The translations under genes and the position numbers were made by a program. A DNA stretch of 7,702 bases from Chitinophagaceae bacterium (GTDB lineage Bacteria > Bacteroidota > Bacteroidia > Chitinophagales > Chitinophagaceae). Of this stretch, positions 1 through 6,893 are shown piece after piece. Below the pieces are notes generated by a model. The model ran no database searches. It was not told where the DNA came from and saw only the letters and a program-made list of their open reading frames with translations. Numbering within the stretch: position 1 is the stretch's first letter; each line of letters opens with the position of its first letter. The DNA is taken from positions 1 to 7,702 of the forward strand of contig CANCKV010000136.1 in the NCBI GenBank assembly GCA_947378615.1, in the 5' to 3' direction.

Positions 1-272
1 TATCCACTTCTCAAATCAGAAAGTTCTTTGGAGAAATCAAAAGGATTCAGGCTGACTTTGAAAATTCGAAAAATGAAATTGTTCTTCTTGACCCAAAAAT
101 TGCATACGCTGTTGGAAGGGCTAAAAAAGAAGGTGTTTCTAAAATTGAGGATTTTTACGGTCAGGTCAGTCCTTTGTTGAGGGAAATACATGAAGATAAG
201 GCAAGGTTTAAAAACTTTGTAAACATCATTGAAGCAATCGTTGCTTATCACAAGGCAGCAGGTGGAAACTAA
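1..272 (+). CDS. csm2: Csm2, small subunit of type III-A Csm effector (5'-truncated)
   Basis: The reading frame is open from the window edge (first full codon at position 3) to TAA at 270-272. It gives 89 C-terminal residues; full-length Csm2 is usually about 120-140 aa, so the N-terminal part lies outside the window. The visible segment begins STSQIRKFFGEI and contains LDPKIAYAVGRAKKEGV and a C-terminal FVNIIEAIVAYHK block. These are the typical conserved Csm2 stretches: an all-helical protein in which TSQIRK-F opens a helix and AYAVGR and F-EAIVAYHK follow. In the family, Csm2 forms the minor filament of the Csm complex and contacts the crRNA-target RNA duplex, without catalytic activity of its own. 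csm3 follows after 36 nt, as expected in a cas10-csm2-csm3-csm4-csm5 operon. Identification rests on motifs and neighbourhood. Confidence 0.93.
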   Translation, partial: STSQIRKFFGEIKRIQADFENSKNEIVLLDPKIAYAVGRAKKEGVSKIEDFYGQVSPLLREIHEDKARFKNFVNIIEAIVAYHKAAGGN

Positions 273-308
273 AACAAACAACATTTATAAAACTTTAAAA
301 TAATAGTA

Positions 309-968
309 ATGCAACTCTATAAAAAAATTATAAAAAGAGGCACTCTTACCCTGATAACAGGTTTACACATTGGCGATTCGAAAGAAACTACAGATATTGG
401 TGGAGTTGATAGCCCCGTTGTGAGAAGAAAAGATAATAACGAACCTTACATCCCTGGAAGTTCTTTGAAAGGGAAAATGCGTTCCCTATTGGATATTGCA
501 CACGGACAAACGGATACTACAAGAAACGGTACACATATTATAGGTCAATTATTTGGCAACATAGATAAAGACAAGGGAACGCCTTCCCGTTTGATTGTGA
601 GGGACGCCTATCTATCTCGTAAAAGTTCTCAAGTAATCAGCGAATCTGAATTTACGGACATGCCTTTTTCTGAGGTCAAATTTGAGAATATCATCAATCG
701 AGTTAAGGGTACCGCAGAACATCCTCGACAAATAGAACGTATCCCCGCAGGTGCTGAATTTGAGGTTGAATTTATCATTAATATCATTGCTGACAGTGAT
801 AGCGAAGCAAAAACGAAAGAGGCAGATTTCAATCAATTGTTGAGTGCTGCTATCAAATTATTGGAAGACGATTACCTTGGAGGTAGTGGTTCGAGAGGAT
901 ATGGACAGGTGAAATTTGCATGGAATACTCCTATTGAAAAAACAGTTGAACAATACCTACATGGATAA
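309..968 (+). CDS. csm3: Csm3, RAMP backbone and target-RNA nuclease subunit
   Basis: This 219-aa protein matches the usual Csm3 length (about 210-230 aa). Csm3 is the repeated RAMP (Cas7-group) backbone of the Csm complex; it holds the crRNA and cuts bound target RNA at 6-nt intervals. Visible signatures are GLHIGDS (18-24), then TTDIGGVDSPVVRR (27-40), in which Asp34 matches the catalytic Asp of characterised Csm3 proteins (D32/D33), then YIPGSSLKGKMRS (47-59), and the glycine-rich loop GGSGSRGYG (191-199). With Asp34 present, target-RNA cleavage should be intact. The ATG at 309 follows an A/T-rich stretch with no Shine-Dalgarno motif, and the protein begins at the normal RAMP N-terminus. 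The 3' end overlaps the csm4 start by 8 bp, suggesting translational coupling. Confidence 0.97.
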   Translation: MQLYKKIIKRGTLTLITGLHIGDSKETTDIGGVDSPVVRRKDNNEPYIPGSSLKGKMRSLLDIAHGQTDTTRNGTHIIGQLFGNIDKDKGTPSRLIVRDAYLSRKSSQVISESEFTDMPFSEVKFENIINRVKGTAEHPRQIERIPAGAEFEVEFIINIIADSDSEAKTKEADFNQLLSAAIKLLEDDYLGGSGSRGYGQVKFAWNTPIEKTVEQYLHG

Positions 969-1965
969 TAATAAGTTGCATTTATACAAACTAAGTTTTT
1001 CCGCTCCCCTACATATTGGCAATGAGCGGGACGACAACTCATCGGGTAGTTCAATGGTGCATAGTGACACCTTGTATGCTGCCATATTTTTTGCTTGGGA
1101 TAAATTGGGTAAGTCGGAATGGATTCCTACCGAACAAAAGAAAGAAACAGGATTTGCACTCAGCAGTCTATTCCCTTTTTATCAGGACAATTTCTTTTTG
1201 CCCCGTCCCTTGTATTCGCCCGAAATTGAATACAAGGAATTGGAAAGTACTGTCATCAGGAAGCAGATTAAAAAGGCTGCGTGGGTGGATACTGTCATTT
1301 TTCAGGATTCATTGAACGACCTCCCAATCAATTATCATGGGAATAATAATTTTTCCGACAGTTTCTGGTCTTCAAATCCCTTGCCCGAAAAGGCATTTAT
1401 CACCTCGCAAGTGATGCCACGAGTTACGGTACCACGTGAGAATGGAGAAGACACGACTATCTTTTATATAGAAAGATTCTATTTTGAAAAAGACGCAGGT
1501 CTCTACTTTTTAGCCCAGTTTGACAAAATTGAACAGCAGCAACGGCTCGAAGCCGCTTTGAGACTTTTGGGAGATGAAGGATTTGGTACTGATAGAAACA
1601 TTGGTCATGGTAAGTTTACTTTTGAGAAAAAAGAGGCTACCTTATTCAATTTTAATTTTACCAGAAAAAAGGGATTAGCTGTAAGCCTAGGTTTATATTG
1701 TCCTTTATCAAAGGAGGAAACCCAAACTATGTTATCAAAGAAAGCGGTGGGATATGATTTGGTAAAACGAGGCGGTTGGCTAAGCGAACCCTATCAAAGT
1801 TGGCGGAAGAAGAGTGTTTACATGTTTAGGGAAGGAAGTGTGCTTGGCATCAGCAATCCTAATTCTGTTTTTGCTTTGGGGGAAAATGTAGATGTCAACC
1901 CAAAAACTGTTCCTGTTCCACATCCTGTATGGCGTTGTGGTAAAACTATTTTCTTATCATTTTAA
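961..1965 (+). CDS. csm4: Csm4, Cas5-group RAMP subunit binding the crRNA 5' handle
   Basis: From the ATG at 961 this is a 334-aa protein starting MDNNKLHLYKLSFSAPLHIG. That is the usual Csm4 N-terminus: a first RAMP beta strand followed by LHIG. An upstream in-frame ATG at 916 would add 15 residues encoded inside csm3 and is less likely; the 961 start overlaps the csm3 stop in ATGGATAA, a common coupling arrangement. Further signatures are HSDTLYAAIFFAW (34-46), the PRVTVPRENGED segment (153-164), the glycine-rich loop LLGDEGFGTDRNIGHGKF (202-219), and the C-terminal KRGGWLSEPYQSWRKKSVYMFREGSV region (269-294) typical of Csm4. In characterised complexes Csm4 caps the 5' end of the crRNA and docks onto Cas10. 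No catalytic role is expected. Length and motifs look intact. Confidence 0.95.
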   Translation: MDNNKLHLYKLSFSAPLHIGNERDDNSSGSSMVHSDTLYAAIFFAWDKLGKSEWIPTEQKKETGFALSSLFPFYQDNFFLPRPLYSPEIEYKELESTVIRKQIKKAAWVDTVIFQDSLNDLPINYHGNNNFSDSFWSSNPLPEKAFITSQVMPRVTVPRENGEDTTIFYIERFYFEKDAGLYFLAQFDKIEQQQRLEAALRLLGDEGFGTDRNIGHGKFTFEKKEATLFNFNFTRKKGLAVSLGLYCPLSKEETQTMLSKKAVGYDLVKRGGWLSEPYQSWRKKSVYMFREGSVLGISNPNSVFALGENVDVNPKTVPVPHPVWRCGKTIFLSF

Positions 1966-1974
1966 TGGCATATC

Positions 1975-3108
1975 ATGCTTAAATCACCTTTTATTTCTTT
2001 TAATTATCACGCAGAAGCTGTAACTCCAATTCATATTGGTGCATCTAAAGAAAATGACTATGCAGCAGGACAGGATTATTTTTATGAATCAGGAATTTAT
2101 TATTTCATCCTAAAAAGGAGACTATATAAGACACTAACCAATCAGCAAGTTGCACAATATGCAAATGCGTTGGCGAACAATAATACACGGGATGCTGAAA
2201 GGGTATTGAGTCAAGCAGCAGATAAAGACCCCGATTTAGTATATCATTCTTCTGAATGCCCTTTTGAACCACAGCCTTCCATTAAAAAGCATATTGCGGA
2301 TGGAATGGGAAATCTCATTATTCCTGGTAGTAGCCTCAAAGGAGCGATTCGGAGTATCATTGGTAAATACTTGATGCAAGAAACGAGACAAAACCGTTTT
2401 GATGAACGCGAATTGTTCGGTACCATAAACAATAACCTGATGCGCTACCTACAGGTTGGTGATATTGGGTTTACTCAAAAAGGAGAAGTGACACCATTCA
2501 AAATCTTTTCTGGCGATGTTCAGGGCGTTTATAAAAGAGAATTTGAAGGTATCGGCATGTGGAAGCATCAGCGAAATGGTGGTCACAATACTGCATTTAA
2601 TTCAAGTGGATTTGTAACACATGCAGAGACATTGATTGAAGGGGCAAGTTCGATGGTAAGGCTCAATTGGGCAGATGAAATATTCAAGGCTGTCCCCGAT
2701 GCTTTAAAGCATACAAATGCTCGTTTTTATGATTATTATAAGGATAATAAATGGTTGAAAATCGCTCAATCCCACACTAGGGAATATCTTGAACAAGAAA
2801 TTGCTTTCTTTGAAAAGTTCCCTAATAATCACTTTAAGGGTGCGATTAATTTGTTGGATGGATTAATCGAACAAAACGATTCACCTAACACCGCACTTAT
2901 CCGTTTAGGTGCAGGCAGCGGCTTTCATGCAATTACGGGCAATTGGAAGTATAAGAGTCATATTGAAACCGAACAGGCATTTGATAAAAGAAATAAAAAA
3001 CTAATGGAAGCCATATTATATAAAACTAGGAAGGTGGGATTTTATGAAGCAGATAATAAAACATATAAACAATTTCCAGGCTATTTGAAGTTGACCTATC
3101 AGCCTTAA
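1975..3108 (+). CDS. csm5: Csm5, RAMP subunit at the 3' end of the crRNA
   Basis: This 377-aa protein has the usual Csm5 length. The N-terminal RAMP fold is marked by AEAVTPIHIGASKE (13-26). IIPGSSLKGAIRSIIGKYL (115-133) is the strongly conserved Csm5/RAMP P-G-S-S-x-K-G motif, and RLGAGSGFHAITGNW (310-324) is the C-terminal glycine-rich loop. In known Csm complexes Csm5 caps the 3' side of the crRNA and helps recruit host nucleases for crRNA 3' trimming. The start is 9 nt after the csm4 stop and the stop is 13 nt before csm6, consistent with one operon. The mid-region (about 180-300) is poorly conserved between Csm5 proteins and shows no clear motif. No frameshift or missing core motif is seen. 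Confidence 0.95.
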   Translation: MLKSPFISFNYHAEAVTPIHIGASKENDYAAGQDYFYESGIYYFILKRRLYKTLTNQQVAQYANALANNNTRDAERVLSQAADKDPDLVYHSSECPFEPQPSIKKHIADGMGNLIIPGSSLKGAIRSIIGKYLMQETRQNRFDERELFGTINNNLMRYLQVGDIGFTQKGEVTPFKIFSGDVQGVYKREFEGIGMWKHQRNGGHNTAFNSSGFVTHAETLIEGASSMVRLNWADEIFKAVPDALKHTNARFYDYYKDNKWLKIAQSHTREYLEQEIAFFEKFPNNHFKGAINLLDGLIEQNDSPNTALIRLGAGSGFHAITGNWKYKSHIETEQAFDKRNKKLMEAILYKTRKVGFYEADNKTYKQFPGYLKLTYQP

Positions 3109-3121
3109 ACAAATTAATATT

Positions 3122-4570
3122 ATGAAAAACATTTTAGTCATCACGCTTGGTAATAGCGAAATACAAATACCTGCACAAGTAGGGTATGGCTTTAGGATTG
3201 ATGAAAAAAAATTATTAGTCAAAGATGGACTTCCTTCTATTAAAATAAGAGAGAATCGAAACTATCATGATTTTTACCTCTTAACTAGTCCTCGACATGA
3301 TGGAAAATTGATAAGTGAAAATTATCCTGACTTCAAGGATATTCTTCATTATCCGCTGATAACCCCCTTACTCAATTACCTGTCCGACCATCAGCTTATC
3401 TTTGATGAAGTTTGGTGGGTATTTACAAATCAAGAAAAGGAAGTGCCGCATTTTCAGTTTAATGACACACTTCATTACAGGACTATCCTGCAAAAACATT
3501 TTCAGGAAAAGTTCCCTTCTGTAACCTACAAGGATTATGCAATTACGGAGGATGTTAAGAATATAGATGCTCAATACACTAGCTTTTATGGAAGGGCTTT
3601 GGAATTGTTGAAGGAGAAAGAACAGATTGCTAATATCTACTTGTTGCCACAAGGGGGGATTGACCAAATTAATCATGCACTGACCCTACAACTGATTCAG
3701 TTATTTAAGGAGAAGGTACATATTTATCAATGTGCCGAAAAATCGGCAGTGGTGGAACTACAGTTTACCAACTTATTTCTATCCGACTTGACCAAACAAA
3801 ATATCATCAAGCATATCAAGGATTATGATTTTGATAAGGCAACAGGAATAATATTAAGTAACCAATATTTGAGCATTCTTTCAGACTATGCAGCCAAACG
3901 ATTATCATTATTGCATAAGAATATTGACGATGTAAATGTAGAGGAGGCATATAAAATTAATTGGACTTCATTAACCAATTTAGAACAAAAGAAAATTAAG
4001 TTGACCGATTTGGTATATGCTTTTAAGATTGAGATGTTTCAAGGGAAATATAATGAAGCATTGATAAAGTTATTTGTGATAGCCGAGAATATGTATAAAT
4101 TGAGGTTGGGTAATTACTTTGGTGAAGATATTGGACTTTATTTCAACAAAGAATTAAGGAATAAAGATGACATTAATGAACCATGGAGGAATTTTTTGAA
4201 AGTAAATTTTGGAGAGAAAAGATTCAATGATTTAATAAAGAAAAAAGTAATTATTGTGAATCCTAACACCTTTACGGAGGTCTATTTATTCCGTTGGTTG
4301 ATATCTGATAAAGGAATGAAATTTTCACTTAATGAAGAGGAAATAAAAAGAATGCATGGTATCATAGAAGATATGAAGAAAGAAAGAAATGATATTGCAC
4401 ACAGTTTGGGTTCTATAACAAAGAAAGAAATTGATTATTTATTAACAAAGAAGAACTCTTCAATAGATGAGTTGTATCAATTTATTGATACCATTGTAGA
4501 AACTCAATCCTTTGGGATATTTAACGAAATTCAGCAACGGATACTACATTTTTATGGAGAATCCTCCTAG
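3122..4570 (+). CDS. csm6: Csm6-type CARF-HEPN ribonuclease
   Basis: This 482-aa protein has the two-part layout of Csm6. The N-terminal half looks like a CARF sensor domain: MKNILVITLGNSEIQ opens with a hydrophobic strand and a Gly-containing loop (6-15). A second CARF-like motif, YLLPQGGIDQINHALTLQ (173-190), corresponds to the ligand-binding loop and helix. The C-terminal half (about 260-482) is helical and carries RNDIAH (Arg422-His427), the R-x4-H catalytic motif of HEPN RNases. In type III systems, target-bound Cas10 makes cyclic oligoadenylates that bind the CARF domain and switch on nonspecific HEPN RNA cleavage. Which ring size it senses cannot be read from the sequence. It is the last gene of the tightly spaced effector operon. 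Base composition looks slightly more AT-rich in the C-terminal half. Other CARF-HEPN effectors are possible, but position and length favour Csm6. Confidence 0.92.
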   Translation: MKNILVITLGNSEIQIPAQVGYGFRIDEKKLLVKDGLPSIKIRENRNYHDFYLLTSPRHDGKLISENYPDFKDILHYPLITPLLNYLSDHQLIFDEVWWVFTNQEKEVPHFQFNDTLHYRTILQKHFQEKFPSVTYKDYAITEDVKNIDAQYTSFYGRALELLKEKEQIANIYLLPQGGIDQINHALTLQLIQLFKEKVHIYQCAEKSAVVELQFTNLFLSDLTKQNIIKHIKDYDFDKATGIILSNQYLSILSDYAAKRLSLLHKNIDDVNVEEAYKINWTSLTNLEQKKIKLTDLVYAFKIEMFQGKYNEALIKLFVIAENMYKLRLGNYFGEDIGLYFNKELRNKDDINEPWRNFLKVNFGEKRFNDLIKKKVIIVNPNTFTEVYLFRWLISDKGMKFSLNEEEIKRMHGIIEDMKKERNDIAHSLGSITKKEIDYLLTKKNSSIDELYQFIDTIVETQSFGIFNEIQQRILHFYGESS

Positions 4571-4573
4571 ACC

Positions 4574-4596
4574 TGACAGGTTTTTGAAATCTGTCA
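4574..4596 (+). terminator. Hairpin after csm6, possible weak terminator
   Basis: Starting 4 bases after the csm6 stop codon, the sequence TGACAGGTTT (4574-4583) pairs with AAATCTGTCA (4587-4596) across a 3-nt TTG loop. This makes a 10-bp stem with one G-U pair. No clear T-tract follows (next bases ATCTGAATGG), so it is not a classical intrinsic terminator. It could attenuate read-through from the effector operon, stabilise the mRNA 3' end, or be a dispersed repeat element. The pairing is seen directly; the function is inferred. Confidence 0.35.
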
Positions 4597-4638
4597 AATC
4601 TGAATGGTCAACAGTTCTTTGAAATATTGGTAAATAAA

Positions 4639-4673
4639 AATATAGACCTCATCCATTACAACAAGGATTATGA
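4639..4673 (+). repeat. Degenerate CRISPR leader-repeat junction upstream of cas1
   Basis: Bases 4650-4673 match 21 of 24 positions of the array repeat at 7600-7623 (CATCCATTA and AAGGATTA are identical; there are three scattered substitutions). Immediately before it, AATATAGACC (4639-4648) matches 9 of 10 bases of AATAAAGACC (7580-7589), which spans the last leader bases and the first two repeat bases. Between the two blocks the array has ten bases (CATTGGGCTA) where this copy has one T. The copy therefore looks like a leader-repeat junction with a 9-bp internal deletion. It lies in the csm6-cas1 gap, in the same orientation as the array, and ends 39 bases before the cas1 start. It may be an array relic, an ectopic integration product or a solo-repeat regulatory element. 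Confidence 0.72.
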
Positions 4674-4712
4674 GATTTTTCATCAATCATAATAATATAA
4701 AAATAGTTTCTT

Positions 4713-5711
4713 ATGCATCTTGTCATCAATTCTTACGGTGCTACACTTCAAAAGGAAAATGGGCTTTTCCTTATCACCTCCCCCGATGGTCAACAAAGTT
4801 TTCCGCCCGAAAAAATCAGGTCAATCAGTATCAGTAAGGCTGCACGTATAACAAGCGATGCCGTACTACTCGCCATCAAACACGAAATTGACCTGCTGTT
4901 TGTAAACGACTTCGGCAAACCCGAAGGTCGGGTGTGGAGCGTGCAATATGGTAGCATTAGTACAATTAGGAAAGCACAACTCGAATTTTTATACAGTCCT
5001 TCCACCCTGTCTTGGGTAAAGGACTTACTAATTGAAAAGATTAATAATCAGATTGCCTTGTTATTAGCTTTTCAACCTGCTAAAGAAGTGCTGCCACAAT
5101 TTAATATTATCCGTTTTGCCATCAACAGTATGGAAGATTACAAACAGAAAATAAGAAAGACAGAGTCCGAAAGTCTTTCCGATGTGGCAGCATCCCTTAG
5201 AGGATGGGAAGGTGCTGCTGGAAAAAAGTATTTCGGGGCAATTGCATCCCTTATGCCTACTGCCTATCAATTTGAAAATCGGACAAGGCAGCCTGCCACC
5301 GACAAGTTCAATGCACTACTCAACTATGGATATGGTATGCTTTATGGCAAAGTAGAAGGGGCTTTAATAAAAGCAGGTATTGACCCGTATTGTGGCATCT
5401 TTCATCGCGACGATTTCAATAGACCCGCACTTGTTTTTGATTTTATCGAAAAATATAGGATGTGGATTGATTACGTCGTCATTCAGCTTGCCTTGCAAGA
5501 AGCAATTCCTGACGATTGTTTTGAAATTGACCTTATCAATGGATGTATGATTGAAGCACTTGGAAAACGGATTTTGATTCAAAGTGTCAACGATTATCTC
5601 TCCGAAATAATCAACATGGGCGGTAAAGAACGAAGCAGACAAACACACATTGATTTGGATGCTCAACAGTTAGCTCAATTTTTTATTCAGAAGGCAGATG
5701 CCAATAGGTAA
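4713..5711 (+). CDS. cas1: Cas1 integrase (spacer acquisition)
   Basis: This 332-aa protein is a full-length Cas1, the metal-dependent integrase that with Cas2 inserts new spacers at the leader end of the array. The N-terminal beta-domain (about 1-85) includes MHLVINSYGATLQKENG and the SISISKAARITSDAVLLAI segment. The C-terminal helical domain holds the three metal-binding sites: Glu166 in SLRGWEGAAGKKYF, His231 in CGIFHRDDFNRPALVFDFIE, and Asp243 (with Glu246) in the same block. All catalytic positions are present, so the enzyme should be active. The ATG at 4713 has no Shine-Dalgarno motif but gives the standard N-terminus. The gene stands 142 nt from csm6 and 148 nt from the next gene, so it may have its own promoter. 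It is not directly adjacent to cas2, because a primase-like gene sits between them. Confidence 0.98.
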   Translation: MHLVINSYGATLQKENGLFLITSPDGQQSFPPEKIRSISISKAARITSDAVLLAIKHEIDLLFVNDFGKPEGRVWSVQYGSISTIRKAQLEFLYSPSTLSWVKDLLIEKINNQIALLLAFQPAKEVLPQFNIIRFAINSMEDYKQKIRKTESESLSDVAASLRGWEGAAGKKYFGAIASLMPTAYQFENRTRQPATDKFNALLNYGYGMLYGKVEGALIKAGIDPYCGIFHRDDFNRPALVFDFIEKYRMWIDYVVIQLALQEAIPDDCFEIDLINGCMIEALGKRILIQSVNDYLSEIINMGGKERSRQTHIDLDAQQLAQFFIQKADANR

Positions 5712-5778
5712 ATCTATGATACTAATCACTCTAACTAAGGAATGTAATTAAAATAAATTGAGCAAATTGTCTCTCATG

Positions 5779-5805
5779 TAAGTACGTTTTTTACTTATAA
5801 CGTAC
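5779..5805 (+). other. Overlapping inverted repeats upstream of the primase-like gene
   Basis: Two mutually exclusive hairpins can be drawn here. GTACGTT (5782-5788) pairs perfectly with AACGTAC (5799-5805). Alternatively TAAGTA (5779-5784) pairs with TACTTA (5792-5797) around CGTTTTT. The AACGTAC arm recurs in the second tandem unit at 5813-5819, giving a third option. The element lies 55-81 bases before the start of the primase-like gene, so it could be a weak transcription-end structure for cas1, a protein-binding site, or simply a by-product of the tandem repeat. The pairings are visible; any regulatory role is a guess. Confidence 0.35.
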
Positions 5806-5824
5806 AACTTATAACGTACAACTT
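5793..5824 (+). repeat. 14-bp tandem repeat between cas1 and the primase-like gene
   Basis: The unit ACTTATAACGTACA occurs at 5793-5806 and 5807-5820, identical in both, followed by a partial third unit ACTT (5821-5824). It occupies the middle of the 148-nt cas1 to primase-like gap. The rest of that gap (5712-5778 and 5825-5859) is A/T-rich with no gene or clear promoter motif. Confidence 0.85.
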
Positions 5825-5859
5825 CCTAATCATAATTCATCACGCTAAATCATTATTTT

Positions 5860-6891
5860 ATGTTGATGGCTGGCAAAAACTTATTACAACAAAATGACCC
5901 TTTACATACTGTAACATTACAAAGAATAATAGAGGGTATAAAAAATTCGGATGGAGAACTCGCTCACAGGGTTGCACAACTTCGAACCCTAAAAATGATG
6001 GACGAAAATCAGTATCGCCGTTTGAAAACACAATTGCCTTATCTGGTAACAAGTGTGTTTTCTCCAGCTATCAGGCGAAAGGAAAATTTCGCATTTGCTT
6101 ATTATTTTATGCTCGACCTAGACCATGTATTTGCTTCTGGGAATAATATTCAAACGATAAAAAAACAACTCTCAATCGACAAAAGGATTGTATTGATGTT
6201 TCTTTCCCCTAGCAATGATGGATTGAAACTATTGTTTCAATTTGCCAATAAAATACATGATGCCAGTTATTATTCCATTTTCTATAAGCAATTTGCACTT
6301 CGATTTGCAGCTCAACATCAATTAGAGGGATTGATTGATATAAAGACAAGTGATGTATCTCGCTGTTGCTTTTTGAGTCATGACCCAGATATATGGGTGA
6401 ATGAAACCGTGGAATTGATAGACAGTAATCAATATTTAGATAAGAATGATATCAATGGATTTGACAAAATTCAGAAAGCAATAAAGGAAGAAACAAACTT
6501 GCAAAATGAAAAGTTGGAGACATTGGAAATTCCAAAGTCCAAGCAGGTGGCAATAACAGATGACATCTTGTTTCGAATAAAGGCAAGAATAAACCCCTTG
6601 AAAGCGAGGAAACCTGAAAAGATAGCCTTTCAACCAGCAGCATTAGAATTGATTTGGGGTAAACTGACACTGTATCTTCTTGAAATGGAAATGCCAATAG
6701 ATAAGATTACGCCCATTTCTTATGGCAGACAAATTCATGTAAAAGCAGGTAACTTATGGGCTGAACTGAATATATTTTATGGCAAGCGTGGATTTAGTGT
6801 GGTGCCCACTACAAAAACAGGTAGCAGTGCCGATTTAGCCAAAGTAGCTCATGACGTCCTTCTACAATTTTTTAATGAACAAGGGTTTTAA
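5860..6891 (+). CDS. CRISPR-associated primase-polymerase-like protein (VirE-N/BT4734-like)
   Basis: This 343-aa protein has the marks of the VirE-N/BT4734-like family, regarded as a branch of archaeo-eukaryotic primase (AEP)-type enzymes. YYFMLDLDHV (81-90) supplies the DxD metal-binding motif (Asp86, Asp88). SPSNDGLKLLFQF (116-128) follows, then DVSRCCFLSHDPDIW (165-179), the family's conserved D-x-S-R-x2-F-x-S-x-D-P block. Residues 190-245 look like a charged linker, and 245-343 form a separate domain with VKAGNLWAELNIFYGKRGF (294-312) that I do not recognise. AEP-type primase-polymerases are known beside cas1/cas2 in some type III loci and have been proposed to make or fill in DNA for spacer acquisition. 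That role is inferred here from position between cas1 and cas2. ATG at 5860 is used; ATG at 5866 (Met3) is an equally possible start. It could instead be a captured mobile-element replication protein, but the cas1-cas2 placement argues against this. Confidence 0.8.
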   Translation: MLMAGKNLLQQNDPLHTVTLQRIIEGIKNSDGELAHRVAQLRTLKMMDENQYRRLKTQLPYLVTSVFSPAIRRKENFAFAYYFMLDLDHVFASGNNIQTIKKQLSIDKRIVLMFLSPSNDGLKLLFQFANKIHDASYYSIFYKQFALRFAAQHQLEGLIDIKTSDVSRCCFLSHDPDIWVNETVELIDSNQYLDKNDINGFDKIQKAIKEETNLQNEKLETLEIPKSKQVAITDDILFRIKARINPLKARKPEKIAFQPAALELIWGKLTLYLLEMEMPIDKITPISYGRQIHVKAGNLWAELNIFYGKRGFSVVPTTKTGSSADLAKVAHDVLLQFFNEQGF

Positions 6892-6893
6892 CA

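Noticed and set aside
916..960. Longer csm4 start giving 15 more N-terminal residues
   Set aside because: The added residues are out-of-frame reading of csm3 and precede the normal RAMP first strand; the ATG at 961 overlapping the csm3 stop is more plausible.
1016..1315. Open frame of 99 codons inside csm4 in another frame
   Set aside because: The csm4 frame carries the conserved HSDTLYAA and downstream motifs; this frame has none and is a shadow.
3368..3676. 102-codon minus-strand frame opposite csm6
   Set aside because: It lies wholly within the CARF coding region and shows no recognisable motif; it is explained by the codon use of csm6.
5364..5666. 100-codon minus-strand frame opposite cas1
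   Set aside because: It overlaps the catalytic His/Asp region of cas1, which is clearly the real gene.
5783..5790. TACGTTTT as a Bacteroidetes -7 promoter box for the primase-like gene
   Set aside because: It lacks the final G of TAnnTTTG and has no correctly spaced TTTG -33 element; it is also part of the inverted repeat.
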